Below are positions 11,398 through 23,631 of a stretch of 64,000 bases of DNA, piece by piece. Below the pieces are notes generated by a model. The model was given only the letters and a program-made list of their open reading frames with translations, ran no database searches and had not been told where the DNA came from. The first letter of the stretch is position 1. Every line of letters begins with the position of its first letter. This stretch comes from Artemisia argyi (Eukaryota; Streptophyta; Magnoliopsida; Asterales; Asteraceae): NCBI GenBank assembly GCA_030686995.1, contig CM060704.1:112474542-112538541 (forward strand), written 5' to 3'. The translations under genes and the position numbers were made by a program.

Positions 11398-14224
11398 CTG
11401 GATGATTATGCTTTTCTGGTTCGATATGGAGCACATCCTCAGCCATTAGGTACCAAGTCTGCTCCCACACTTTTTCAGGTCTAGCCATACTGTCTGATAA
11501 TATAAGCATAACATAGTATTTGCGAAGATAGTCACCCATACCCCATTCACTTGCTTCATGTAGACCCTCAATGTATTTTTTGTCATCATCCAACAGACCA
11601 CGTGCATAGCATGCTTCTTTGAACGTCGGATACACAACTTTGTCATAAGTCTTTATTTCATCGAAAGTCTTGGGACCTTTCACTTTGTTTAATAAGATAT
11701 GCAGATAAAAGTATTCACCCCATGACGGAGGAACATGATGAATGCGCCCAATGCTAACACCTCGTTTTCTCTCAGTCCATGTTATATCATCTTTATTCCA
11801 TACAAAATGCTTTGGAATCTCCACGTACAACAGTGTTTGCGAAAGTTCATTAGTCTCATTCAACTCCATCCATTTTAAGAACTTTGTTGTGTTTGCAGAT
11901 TCTTTCTCGAGAGTAAAGTCAATGCTTTCACTGGCATAAAAAGTAACAGACTGCTCGTTTGGCAAATGGAATGGTAACCTTTCTACAACTGGGTATCTGT
12001 GATGTATATCGAATTTAAATATTCTCCAGGCCACTTCACACGCAGATTCATAATAACAGTCCAAGTATTCTTTTATTTCGTCTTTATCTTCCTCCTCAAT
12101 AGCTGCGGTTATTCTGTCCGGGCCTTTGTTTATGTACTTGAAAAGATACTTGATGGAACCAAATTGGTTGCACCACTCTACATTTATGTGAGCTTGATAC
12201 TCTCTGAGCAACCTAGGGCTGTAAGGAACAACGCTGCCATTGTATAGTTCGGTACCACTCTTTGTAACTGACCTACCATTTTCTGGCCGTTTGTAGATAG
12301 TGTAACCACTTTCGTCAATGAAAGTACTCTCGTTGAATGTTTTCGGAAACTTTTTTGAGCAGCTGTTGCCAACCATGCATGCACAACTCTTATGATCAGG
12401 ACCGCACGGTCCATGAATCATGAATTCTTTGACAAGCGTGTAAAGTTCAGGATCAGCTTCCTTATCTGGTATTTCAGCAGAGATACATCGGTCAATGTCG
12501 GATGCATTTCTAAGTTTATCCACATTTTCTAACCAAATCAATAAATGACAATGTGGTAAACCACGCTTTTGGAATTCTATAGTGTAAACCTCTGCATATA
12601 AGAAAAAAAAAGAAAACAAAGAAAAAGAAAACCAGTAAGACGTTTATTCACATTGATAAATATCGTAATTTAAAAAAAATGGATTATATAATAACAGTTA
12701 TAGGATAGTACCTGCTTTTACTTTACCAAATATACGTTTTTCCTTGATATCCTTTAAAAGACTATCAAGCTTGATCTTAAAAACCCTTGTTAGTACATCT
12801 GGTCTGTTTTCGGTTTTTAAGCCCCTTGTTTGTAAAAATCGCGTAATCTCCGGCCATTTAGGATTGCACGTGAATGTTATAAAAAGGTCCGGATATCCGT
12901 AAAATTTACACAACGCCATTGCATCCAAATAATTTTGTAACATATACCTGGGGCTACCAGTAACAGATGAAGGCAATATGACTTTTTTTCCGCGCACTTT
13001 GTTTTCAGGACTCGCTGAATCTGCTATCTCTTCCAATCGAGAATAAGTCTCACTTCTTAGATCCTTATTTTTGGTTCGTATGTACCTCATTCGCTCTGCC
13101 TCAATCATCGTATAACCGTCAACTAAAAATTGTTGAAACAATTTTCTACCATTAAGTATAGTAGAAAACACCCCAGGTCTGTCTTGTATTCGATGTGCAA
13201 ACCACTCTCTCATGGTGACTATGGTTCTTTGTTTCTCCGGAGTATCCTTTGTAACATGCGAGTGGTATATATCTGTCCTATACCCATTCTCTGCATACGG
13301 AAACAACAAAGGATACTGTAACGGAAGGTAGGAAACATGTAGCTCGCTAATCCTTTTTGTTTTCCCATTCTGTTTGTGAAGAATAATATCTCGTTCGTTA
13401 TGTTCCAAATTAAGATCACCTACAATTAGAGTCGCAACCTCGTCGGCTGTTGGTAAATCATAGTTTCTTCCATCATGAGGTCTCTTACCTATAAGTCGAA
13501 GCCTTAAATTATCATCTTTAGATGATGAACATCTATGCCCAGCCATGCGAAACTTTTCGACTATTGGATTATCTTTGTCGAGCATATCTTTAAGTCCCTT
13601 AGTTAGGATACGGTCAATTTCTTGGACAGAAGATGAAGGCCTATCATTTTCCTTACTGTAATTGTATAAAAAATACATCAATTGTATTGTCGTAAACAAA
13701 AAATGCAACAACAAAAAATAATAATAACAATAAAACCCACATAAAATAAACGTTGCAGAAAAAATGATTCCATTTATTTTACCTCACAACTCTGATTCTG
13801 TTTTCAAATTCATTGGCTGTATCAAATATATACAGCTGCGAGAATTTAGGAGGTTCATCTGGTTTAGGCAACAAGGTTCCAGCCACGTGATAATTCTCAC
13901 CGTGTAATCTAAAACAGTAAGGTCCACGGCCTTTGTTGACAGAATGGTCAATCTTTCCACCCAGAGACGTAAATGCAAACATGGAATTATATCTTCTGAT
14001 GTTGTCAAGGAACGTATTACTTTTAGGGTGTTCTTTTTTTATAAGCCGTTTCAACAACGAAGGAGGATCTTTCAAAGCAACAGGCAATTTTACTTTACCT
14101 CGCATACAACATATAGAGTATCCATTATTATTTCCATTCGTTGATCCTCGTTTACTTTCATTCAACCAAAGCATGGCACCACATGATTTACAATGATAAG
14201 TAGGATCTCCATGGTCTATGTAAT
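11398..14224 (-). CDS. Helitron Rep (HUH endonuclease) region, exons 10-12
   Basis: Exon 10 (14224-13783) starts with a CKSCGAMLW zinc-like segment. Exon 11 (13655-12712) has the Helitron helicase-like N domain, with LHVSYLPLQYPLLFPYAENG, MREWFAHRIQ and LFITFTCNPKWPE. Exon 12 (12591-11398) has the nuclease centre: LPHCHLLIW, with the HUH motif H-C-H at 12545-12553, and IKYLFKYINKGPDR, whose two tyrosines (12146-12148 and 12134-12136) form the Y2 strand-transfer pair. The fold nicks and religates single-stranded DNA during rolling-circle transposition. All three exons are open and the key residues are present. The intron between exons 12 and 13 is 11120-11397. Confidence 0.85.
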
Positions 14225-14991
14225 CTGCAGTAAGAATTTTTTTTTAAAAACAATTTTTAGGATCGTGAATTAAAAATGTTAAACCTAATAATTTTATTTA
14301 TTTATTGTAAATACCTTTAGAAAGGCCAACTGTATGATCTCTCGTAACATCAACAACCTCATCCGCATAATCATCATCATTAGACATACATGAAGCATTG
14401 TCATCCAGGATCGCTTCATCGGCCAATATATTATTGAGATTACAATCATTATCACCACCAGATATGTTTGTAGGTGTCACATTATTGGCTGAAGACGATG
14501 TACCGCCTAAGTTATAACATAATAATTATATAATTCAAATAAGGAAAATACGTATTTAGATAATAGTTACATTCATTTTAACAAATTAATTATAACATAA
14601 AACAAACCTATTTCAAACGGGACAGGGGATACATTTTTAAACCTCGAACGTGTATTCATCAACGTTTTTGAACCTGGTAGGCAAGGAAAAAAAAAGATGT
14701 CACCGATCTGCTGGATACCAATCTATTTATGTTCACTTCAACCATAAAAAATACATTGATAATGAAAATGAAATGAATATTGTAATCATACTTGAGACAA
14801 GATGCTGCAGTCTTGTTACAGGCCGGTTTGGAAACTTAGGAATATCAGTTGACATTCGATCTATTATTGTACTCTGTGTATTTGATGCAAACATTAAGAT
14901 TAATCATTATAAAAGTTATAAACACACAAGTGTTATTTTTTTGTTTATTTTTTTTGTTGTGTTTTTTTTTGGCACAATACGAATAACTTAC

Positions 14992-16619
14992 AACTAGATG
15001 CGTTCACGTTAAAACTTGGAGGTGTCACAAAACTTGGATCGTCGTTCATAAAAGTGGATGATCCACCTACGACAACTTCATTTGTACATGTATTAACATG
15101 TTTTTTCGGCCTTCCCCTAGGGCGAGGAGTTTTTGTTATCCCCTCAGTTGGCGTTACATTAGATTTGCGCGGCCTTCCTCTAGGTCGAGGCTCGGTTAGT
15201 TTCTCATTACCGTCTGAAGGATTCGCAGAATCATCTGCAAAAAAAACATGAAATAAATTAGATATAATATGAGTATTTTTTCATATAACATTAAACTTAA
15301 TGTTATTATGATTAACACGCATACAATTACTTTGAGAAACCTCACTTTGACTAACAGTAGATTTGGGCGGCCTTCCTTTAGGCCGAGGCTTAACTTGAGT
15401 CACATTGTTGTTCGATGGAGGTTTGTCAGGTGCAACAATATTTTCTTTATTTTTTACACCTGCATAACAATCACGATATTGTATATATGGTTTAACAACA
15501 GTATATAATGAAATAACAAAATATATATTGTATAAATTACTTGTTTGTTTACCTTTAGGTCGCCCAACCTTTTGTAAAGGCGGAATGGACGTATTTACAG
15601 ACCTCAATTCGTTCACATTATCATATGATATTGTAGACGGTGTTGTTTGAATATAAGGTATTGAATACGTTTTATTTGATAATCGAGACTTTTTAGGCTG
15701 TAATACACGATCATCGAGTTCATCATTATAACATGATACTGACATAGATGAAAATATTGATTAGATGAAATTATACATTTGTACAAAAAATGTTATGGCT
15801 TCCATATAAACAATTATAAAGTAAATACTTTACTTGTATCATCCAACCGAGGTCGGTCTGGTTTTCTTAACGCCAGCGTAGATTTGTTCGCGACCGATAA
15901 TCCATGCACAGATGCACCATTTATCGAGGGAGGTGTTGTTTGAAGAGGCATGTTCAATGATTTTTTGTCGGATAATCGCGATTTTTTAATTTGATATAAA
16001 TGGTGATCTTGTGGTTCATAACATGATGAATTTGAAAAGTCTTTAAACAAAAGAATGGAATAATATCAGGAGAAAAGAAAAATGGATGAATATTACACAA
16101 TATAATGGAAGGGTTGACATAATAAATTTTTTTATTAGCACAAGACAATGTAAAGTTTACCTCTGTTTACAGATAGATTGCCTAACGGTGTCCTTGGCGA
16201 CGGAACATAACTATCAACCACACGTTTGCTAGAAATGGATAATGGAACACGACTCCTTACGGATTCAAAACTTGATATTCTAGCATTGCGATTATTACTA
16301 TTTAACGATTTTGCAAGACAACCACTTAAACTACTTGTATCTTTATTAACCATGACTGGAACAGAACCTGTATAGAAATATGTTTTTGCATTAGTCACTC
16401 CTGGGTGTTTAGAATGTAACAAAATTTAAACAAAGGAATATATGACGATAACATTTTTTGTTGTACAACACAATCTCGGTTGAAATAAATCATAAATAAA
16501 TTGATACACAAATTATATAAACTAATAATCAATGAACATAAACCTAAAGAATTAGAACCGGTTTGCGGTATTTGTGATTGTGATTGCAACTCATCGTCAA
16601 TAAGTTTGGCATCCTCCAT
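14992..16619 (-). CDS. Helitron A N-terminal exons with AT-hook array (exons 1-6)
   Basis: Six short exons encode a basic, low-complexity N-terminus. Exons 3 and 4 are homologous: SSCYEPQDHHLYQ/KKSRLSDKKS against SCYNDELDDRVLQ/KKSRLSNKTYS, each followed by a QTTP segment, so an exon was tandemly duplicated. Exon 4 ends VGRPKG, exon 5 holds KPRPKGRPPKS, and exon 6 holds EPRPRGRPRKS and TPRPRGRPKKH. These are AT-hook cores (GRP flanked by basic residues), which bind the minor groove of AT-rich DNA. An N-terminal array like this would suit targeting AT-rich DNA or chromatin, but that role is inferred. Known plant Helitron proteins have variable, poorly described N-termini. Confidence 0.65.
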
Positions 16620-17257
16620 TGAAAACGATACATAAACTTAATCGTTTTTAATCAACAATCATGCAATACTCATTGTTTTAGTAGTCTGTTGAAAAAGGTG
16701 TTACAAAATTTTGAAATTTTGAAAATGTTGAAGTATATCCTTACTTGAAGGATGAATAATTTAAATTTGAAATGGTGATAATAACCATTAGTTGACATTG
16801 TACTTTACAATAATAGTGTGATATTTTAAATATATTTCATTAATAATAAACACATATAATTAAGGAAATCACATGTTATATAATATTTATACTTTATACG
16901 AATTTTTTTTTCCGATTTTACGCTTTAACATTTACTTATTTTGTATTTTAAACTTATAAATATTCATAAAAGTTGCATGTATATGAATCCAAACAAAACA
17001 CTTAAATTTTGTGTATGATCGTCACTTTTAAATAATAATAACATGATAAAGTGTATAAAATATAGTCACGACGACAACATATAAGATCCATGTCGTCGAA
17101 TACGTGATACACAAATACATTGTTTTACAAATGCGTGACACAAAAATAATTTAATAATCCGTTTTTGGTAATATTTCGTGTTTACAATATGGAATACACG
17201 TCATACAAATTAACATATGAATAATATTAAATAACAATAAACAAGGGACACATTATA
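16620..17257 (-). other. AT-rich leader upstream of RepHel
   Basis: No ORF. This is the region 5' of the RepHel start ATG and should hold its promoter. Many TATA-like words make a specific TATA box uncertain. It ends at A17257, the target base for Helitron B. Confidence 0.5.
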
Positions 17258-17522
17258 TCTATATACTAATAGTCGTGGAATCCCCTCCCTTTACTGTAGC
17301 ACATTCGGGCCCAACAGGTTTTTGGACCCATGCCCGCCTAAAATATGGAGACCCGGCACCTTCAAAATACCCACCACCTCTCTCACGTCTTCTCTCATTA
17401 TCCGGCTTACCGCCGGGTAAAGTTAAACCCGACCGGCGTTACGACCCGAATGGAAATGGAGCATCTATAGTGATTCATGTGAGTTGAGCTACAGGAATTT
17501 CTACCGTACACCAAGATTTTAA

Positions 17523-17537
17523 TGGGGGGGGGGGGGG
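17523..17537. repeat. Poly-G run
   Basis: A run of about 14 G near the 5' end of Helitron B, followed after CC by a T run. No function is evident. Confidence 0.8.
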
Positions 17538-18180
17538 CCTTTTTTTTTGTGAGATAAGTCATGTTTTGTGGCTAGATTTTTGCCAATTGTTATCAGGTAC
17601 GCAACCCTGTTTTCCCATCCACATATCCAATATTTGTTAGGGTTAAAACCTTTTTCTATATCATTCACTTGCAAGGGCGTCTGTTGTAGTGTATAATCGA
17701 TAATACTAGGTGTGGCCTCCTTAATTTTGTTGTTCTTACCTTTTTGGGTGTTTCGATTACATATCACACTTTGATTTTAGACTAGGGTTTGCACATGATT
17801 TGGGGGTTTTCCTCACTTTGGGCATTTTCTTGAAAATTTGGTGCTTTAGTTTCTGATTGAGCTGATATGTTACTGTCTTTAAATTTAATTTGGATATATC
17901 TATGTTAAGTTGAATTATATAACAACTTCTTATAGAAATTGTATCCTTTAATTATGTAATAGGAAGTAGCTAAATAAATGAGATATTGTTATGATTTTAT
18001 CGTGTCTTTGATAACAGGGTTTGCTAAAAATTTACTCATAGGTTTGTTATTCTTAAAATGAATTTATGTCTACAAAAAAAGGTTTGATTTATAGTCATGT
18101 GTTTTTATTATTTTGATGTTTTTTTCCGTGTTTATTTGGTATGTGGTGATAACATGTGTTTGCGTGATTAACCATTTCAG

Positions 18181-18251
18181 TTGATGAAGAAGCAGGAAGA
18201 GGTTCCACTGCCGTTACACCCCCGTGTTTTTTATACAAAGTTTAGCTCAAG
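18181..18251 (+). pseudogene. Captured exon-like fragment, unidentified
   Basis: An exon-like piece between TTTCAG and GTATGA reads LMKKQEEVPLPLHPRV then FYTKFSSR. I cannot name the source gene. It may belong with the ribosomal protein L15 fragment about 1 kb downstream. Confidence 0.4.
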
Positions 18252-19232
18252 GTATGATCTTTTAGTTTGTGCTTTATTTATGGGTTTAGGAGATGGGTTC
18301 AGGTAATATGTTCGCTAGGTTTGGAGTTGGTCTTATTTACATGTTGTCAAAGGTGCAAATGACCTTAAATCAAGCTGGTTATTTTTTCTATTTAGTTGGC
18401 CCAAATTAAAAAATCAATAAAAAAAGGGACTATTTTCTTTCTGAGATTGCAATAGTCTATTTTTGGGGAGTATCTGATTTGAAGTTAGTTGTTTTTATGT
18501 AGCTATTACTAAGAATAGGTGCTATTGATGTGGGCCAACAAGATGTCCAAGTCATAAGATTATTGAAGGATATTTAATATATATGATTAATAGTATGAAA
18601 TTGTAGGTTTCATGAAAAAGGAAATAATGCAATCTTATAATTTAATCTTTAATGCCAAATTACCAAAAACCTGCTGCTATGAACTCTATATTGAAACATT
18701 GTATATTCAACATCAGAAGTGCATAGACTACAATGATTGCACTAATATTAGTAACGTGCAACCTCTACCTGCATCCCAGAATCATACCATACTTGCTCAA
18801 TGCCTCGGTGCCTACTAAAATAGAGTTTTCAATTGCGACCCATTTACTTGGAAATGGGTCATATAGCTATCTGTATTATCTAAAACGGGTAAAAAAAATT
18901 TTTTTTTTTTTTACCCTAGCCCCAAAGTGCATTTTTAATTGTGACCCATTTATTTGGTCGAAAGTTGATTAAGCCCCAACGTGTATTTCATAATTTATAG
19001 ACTTCAATTTATTCAAAAAAGTTTAATGATTTTTTAAATAGTTTAGTTTTTGTAATCGTATTTGACATCATAGTTATATGTTTTACGAAAAGGAACAATT
19101 TTTTCAGGTCAAACCCGACCTGATTCGACCCATAAATGATTATATGTTTTCGCCCATTATCCAACTGGCTCAACCCGACCAGTTTACTATCTTGACTTCT
19201 TTACTTGCTAATGCAATAAAAATCATTTGCAG

Positions 19233-19345
19233 GTGTCAAGAGTGACCGTCCGTGCAAAAGAAGCAGTTGAAGCAGCTGATGGGTCTGTAAGAAAAGTTTA
19301 TTACAACAAGCTCGGTTTTCGCACACTTTCAGTCAGTCGAGGTGA
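19233..19345 (+). pseudogene. Captured fragment of mitochondrial ribosomal protein L15
   Basis: After the acceptor TTTGCAG the sequence reads VSRVTVRAKEAVEAADGSV then RKVYYNKLGFR, which I recognise as the C-terminal part of the plant mitochondrial 50S L15 (uL15m) family. Similarity stops after KLGFR; the normal continuation is absent and a TAG follows 7 codons later. It is a partial host exon inside Helitron B and cannot encode a functional ribosomal protein. Confidence 0.75.
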
Positions 19346-19634
19346 TTAGCTTAGTTTGGCCAGATGGTATATTTTGAACTGCTTATTTTATATTAGCTTA
19401 TAAGAGAAGAAGAACAGGTAATCCCAAACACCACCTTAATGTATTATGTGTGCGACTAAAGTGAATTTGCAAATCAGATGAGTTTTGCTGCAGCGGGTAT
19501 TAAATTAGTTGTCTAAAACATTGGTTTATCCTTAACTAAATTTAACAGCAAGTGGTAACCCTAAATAAGTAGCCACAATTCACACAACCTTTTTCTCAAA
19601 GGTCATTGCTTCTGAGAATATATTTTCGTTTCAG

Positions 19635-19775
19635 GGAAGAAATTTCAAAGCCTTGGGTCCAAGGATAGGAGAAATCATGGCCGATGTGGCCGAAGGCGAT
19701 GCAGGAGATATCGATCGAGTAGTTTTTACTGCTCGCAAGGGCTGTGATGAGGTCCCATGGCTTAGAATGACAACA
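19635..19775 (+). pseudogene. Captured exon-like fragment, unidentified
   Basis: Between TTTCAG and GTAAAA the sequence reads RNFKALGPRIGEIMADVAEG then DAGDIDRVVFTARKGCDEVP and WLRMTTY without stops. Codon use is less AT-biased than the surroundings, which supports a host coding origin. I do not recognise the family. Confidence 0.5.
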
Positions 19776-20101
19776 TATGTAAAATTACATTCCACGCCCA
19801 TTTCTTTTTATACCTCTATAAATATTAAACTTTTTTTTACTTAAGTCATTTGTAAGTTGTAACTGCATGTTCAACTTTACAAGAAAGATCATGGGCTGCA
19901 AAGCCATCAACAAATCAGACTGGAATGGTGTTAGCGATGCGGAATGGCAACAACACTAGCAAGGCTAAAATGCAGTAGTAAGGCTGCAATGCCAACAACA
20001 ACATGCAAGTTCAACAAATTAAGGTATTTTGAATAGCTTTTTATAATGCAAGAACATTGATTGAAGGTAAGCAGTAGTAACCCACTAAAAGAAAAATATT
20101 A

Positions 20102-20480
20102 ATGACAAAAAATTATTACAAAAGCTTACGTTACATTAGTTTGCTAATGGTGGCGTTTTCTTCATTTGGGGATAAAGATCAAAGGGTGTCAAAAAAGATT
20201 GCATTTTTGGGTGAAAATGAAATGGGTTTGGTTAAAAAAAAAAGGGCGAAAATGCTTCTTTTGAGTCTAAAGATCAAAGGGTATCGAAAAATGTTTCCTT
20301 TTTGGCTTAAAAGTTAGATAATGGATATAAGCTTGGTTCAGCTAAGGTTAAAAATTGTAAAAAGGGTAAACATGATTCATCTTTAGAGTTTAAAGAGCGA
20401 GTGCTCTCGAAAAAGGTGACATTTTTAGGTGATAGAATGGATAATGGAAATGCGCGTAAAAAACCTACAAATAGTGAGGT
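20102..20480 (+). pseudogene. Captured coding-like region with internal repeats
   Basis: Three diverged units related to KDQRVSKKIAFLGE recur at about 20176, 20270 and 20398 (RVLSKKVTFLGD), separated by lysine-rich stretches. Frame is not kept between units. Short coding-like pieces follow at about 20578-20664 (EAAIKKIDMQASKEFIPEVE) and 21215-21292 (VGVYERNLRAPKLSSYY). They may be one shredded host gene of unknown identity. Confidence 0.4.
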
Positions 20481-21377
20481 TGGTTAATCTTTTGTGTGTG
20501 TTAATTCTATAATTTAGCCTTATAATAGTGATTTGCTTTTTTTTAACTGATTCGGTGTTGGTGTTGAACAAGTGCAGGAGGCTGCAATAAAGAAGATAGA
20601 TATGCAGGCATCAAAAGAATTTATTCCTGAAGTAGAAGTGTTAATATATGTTCATCACTTGAACCTGGTAATTTCTCGATATTTATGCAGTTTATTATTT
20701 CCTACTTTCATCTAAATCATTTTAAAAAGCATTAAGCCATTATAGCCTCTTTTATTTGGCCATTTGCGTGAATAAGCTAATAATATTAAAGTTAGCTGCA
20801 TGATTTAGACAGCTTAAAATTTTGTGGGCGAAAATCTGAATTATATGAGTCCTAAGGCTAAAAAGGTTGTGCGAAATTAAATGTCCAAAAATGTGAATTA
20901 CATCAATTCAACTGCTGTAAAACTTGGGGAATTAAGGCAGCAGGAGTAAAATTATGAAGTGTATCTTTAGTATGATAACTAATATGAGGAACGATCATAT
21001 TATGTTGCCTCTGATTATATAAAATTCTTGGAATCCGTTTTTCTTCAGGTAAACAAGATCATTATCTGATAATGACTACAATTTTTGGACTGATGTTTAT
21101 GCATAACAAACAAATTTACTAATAGTGCCATTATAATGGTTAGGAAATTGGGTATTATTCATTTTAACATGTTGTTTAAGCATTGATTTTTGTATTTTAG
21201 GATTCATATTGTAGGAGTCTATGAAAGGAATCTTAGAGCACCAAAACTTTCTTCTTACTATCCGTCTATGCAAGTGCAAGTCTTAGAGCAACTGGTAAGG
21301 TTACATTCTTTGCTTTTAATTTGTTAAAATTTTAAAGTGTTGCTGTTGGTAATTGCTAAGAAACTTGATATGAACAG

Positions 21378-21450
21378 TGAAGTCAGGTGATATATATTGG
21401 GTAAAGATCAACAACATTCTTTGTCCGTATGCTGCTTCTGAACTAAAAGG
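21378..21450 (+). pseudogene. Captured exon-like fragment (GDIYWVK)
   Basis: Between TGAACAG and GTGAG the sequence reads KSGDIYWVKINNILCPYAAS then ELK. The GD-x-YWVK pattern is reminiscent of PWWP/BAH-type chromatin domains, but the piece is too short to assign. Confidence 0.35.
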
Positions 21451-22596
21451 TGAGTTTTCGCTTCAATATACTTTAATGTTCATGAACAATGGTTGTGTGT
21501 TAATGTTAATATGCAATAATTCTTGGATAGAGGTGCGAGTCGTTTTGCTTATTAATTTATTTATATTTTTGGGGGGTTGGGGGCAGGGGGAGTTGTAGTG
21601 GAAGTGGGTTTAATAGGTGTATAAGTTGTAGTTACCAGTATTTCCATGTTCAGAGTGAAATACGTGGATATAGACAGTTTTGGAAACTATCTTTAATAGT
21701 AGTAGTAAAAAAAATAACGGTTGACGATTTATACTTTGTGTTCTTAGCGCCCACTTTGTTGTGAAATATAGAAACAGAAGTGTGTATTGGTTTTTGCTTG
21801 CGAATATTTGGAGAACTGAGGTGCAACTACTTATATTAGGTTCTTATATGTGAGCTTGAGGATTGGGTTGGTTGTGTGGTTGAGGCTTATGATAAGACTT
21901 ATGATAGGAGTATTCCTAAAAATGAGTGTAGGGTCGAGAGGTTTAAGAATAGAACTGCTATATAATTGATTCAAGCACTATTCAGCTGCCTTTCAACCCG
22001 TTTAGCCCTTTCGACCCATTTGACTCATTTCATCTATTATTCAATATTTTATCTTAACTATTTGACCCTTGGGGATAAAAAATAGCTCAAACCGCTGTAC
22101 AAAGTAGATACTAATTTTCGGCATGTAAGTTTAATGTAATCTAAAAAAGCCATTGTAAAAAGTTGATTGCAAAAGAGGTTAACTTATCGAGTTATGAAAC
22201 AATAAAAATTTAGTTTTGAGAGAATGAATCATTTTTTTGTCATACTTGCCTTACTAGACCAATTTATTAAGTCAGATTATACCATAATTGTGCCATTACA
22301 TGATCAAGGAAAATTGACCAGTTTGTTAGTTTAAGTTCAAATTTCAGGTTCGTAGGTTGGAGTTATGCTCTTATAAAGGTTATTTGCCTGTTGTCGATTC
22401 CATGAATTTATGTTTCCATGGTTCAATCAACTTCCTCGATTGTTGATCACTTTAAAAACACATATAGTTTGATGAACAAGGGCCAAATCAGCAAAGAGCC
22501 CCTTTTTTTGAAAATCAGCAACAGAAACAAGGAAGCCATAAATAGATAGCGGCCTGATATATGGGATATGGGCAGACTTTTATGACCTTTTTGCAG

Positions 22597-22660
22597 AGGA
22601 AAGCCGGCGAGATGATTTAGAGCCTCTTGGATATGTACTTCTGTATCTTTTGCCAGGAAG
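22597..22660 (+). pseudogene. Captured fragment of a casein kinase 1-like gene
   Basis: After TTTGCAG the sequence reads ESRRDDLEPLGYVLLYLLPG then R before GTATGT. SRRDDLE-x-LGYVL is the subdomain IX signature of the casein kinase 1 family. Only this roughly 21-residue exon piece is present; no catalytic loop is found. It is a captured, non-functional fragment. Confidence 0.75.
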
Positions 22661-23409
22661 GTATGTGTATTCCTGTGACATGCTCTTTCTATTAATGATG
22701 TAGTTCCTCCAACTCAGTAAAACATGGACAGTGGAAACCGTATTGCTAAAGAAATAACAGCCTCAATAATTAGATATGAAAGAAAAATGTAGAAAATAGT
22801 GTTTGGATATGAATTTGGTGTTTAACACACTTCGTGGTTTTAGCAATGTCAAAATACAAACTGCCCTGCGTAACTTATTTGTGATTTGGAGAGCCTTTTT
22901 AGTACCTTGCCCGCACGATTTAATGCTCTGAAGTTCTCTAGCATGCCTTTTTTTCTTTCATATCTGCTTTGTGACTTGCATACATGCTAAAACATTTAAT
23001 TGCACTCAGAAAAGGATTGTTGATTTGTTGCACCATGCTTAGTAAAATTACATCTTTAGTATTGTTTAATTTTTATGTTAATCTACCAATTGTTTATTTT
23101 CCATATTTTAATATATAAAGCCCGTGTCTTTCTGTTGATTTGTGTTTATTTCTGTGTGATCAGGACCCGGCATTGCTTCTGGGCATACTGCTAAAAACAT
23201 TGCTGCTAGCAACCGATCCGCCGGTTACGTGGCCTGTATTAAAATAAACCGAAAAGCTTTATCATTGACAAAGGTAGGAGCCGTTCAAGGAACTTGGAGG
23301 TGTTGAACATCCAGGACAAGAACTTTTATTTCATCATATTTGTACTCTTAACGGATGTGAACTATGTCGTTTTTCATTCAAATCCTCTAACACTTCCGTA
23401 TGCAAGCAT

Positions 23410-23439
23410 CCCGCAGCGAAGCGCGGGTTTATATCCTCG
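23410..23439 (+). other. Helitron B 3' hairpin and terminus
   Basis: CCCGCAGCGAAGCGCGGG (23410-23427) pairs CCCGC with GCGGG, extended by GC around the loop. It is followed by TTTATATC and the terminal CTCG, then T. Arm and spacing match Helitron ends; the terminal tetramer is a variant. Confidence 0.75.
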
Positions 23440-23631
23440 TTAAATAAAAATAATCGAAACAAAGCATTCATATTAATCTACCACAACCAAATGCAAATTT
23501 GATGATGACTTCAATATTGCATTCACGGAAAATAACATTCAAAATAAAATCCTAGAAACATCGTAGATAATCAATGGGATTATTTAATATTCAAAATAAC
23601 ATAATATGTCGATCACTTGTCGTCCTCATCT

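Larger units (their letters stand above)
9463..16619 (-). pseudogene. Helitron A RepHel gene, 13-exon model, helicase exon broken
   Basis: Rolling-circle replication initiator/helicase. My exon model on the minus strand, all GT-AG with matching phases: 16619-16544, 16367-16161, 16040-15834, 15738-15553, 15459-15331, 15234-14992, 14860-14792, 14673-14608, 14506-14315, 14224-13783, 13655-12712, 12591-11398, 11119-9463. The first 11 introns other than the one after exon 10 are phase 1. The start ATG opens MEDAKLIDDELQSQ. Exons 1-12 read without stops. Exon 13 carries a frameshift near 10836, a TGA at 10609-10611, a frameshift near 10305 and one near 9630. Rep may still be made, but a full helicase cannot. 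Exon 7 and the N-terminal exons are the least certain parts. Confidence 0.75.
17258..23439 (+). mobile_element. Helitron B, non-autonomous, carrying gene fragments
   Basis: The 5' terminus reads TCTATATACTAATAG after an A (17257). The 3' terminus has a GC-rich hairpin (23410-23427) and ends CTCG at 23436-23439 before a T. The A|T insertion context and TC start are canonical; the end is CTCG rather than CTRR, a deviation. It encodes no Rep or helicase. It contains several exon-like pieces in plus orientation with splice sites, from at least two unrelated host genes, which is typical of gene-capturing Helitrons. Its flanks are AT-rich like the region upstream of Helitron A, so it probably inserted into Helitron A. 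Confidence 0.7.

Noticed and set aside
17275..17487. Plus-strand 70-codon ORF at the Helitron B start
   Set aside because: It lies in the terminal region typical of Helitron 5' ends, has no recognised motif, and Pro/Gly richness follows from local GC content.
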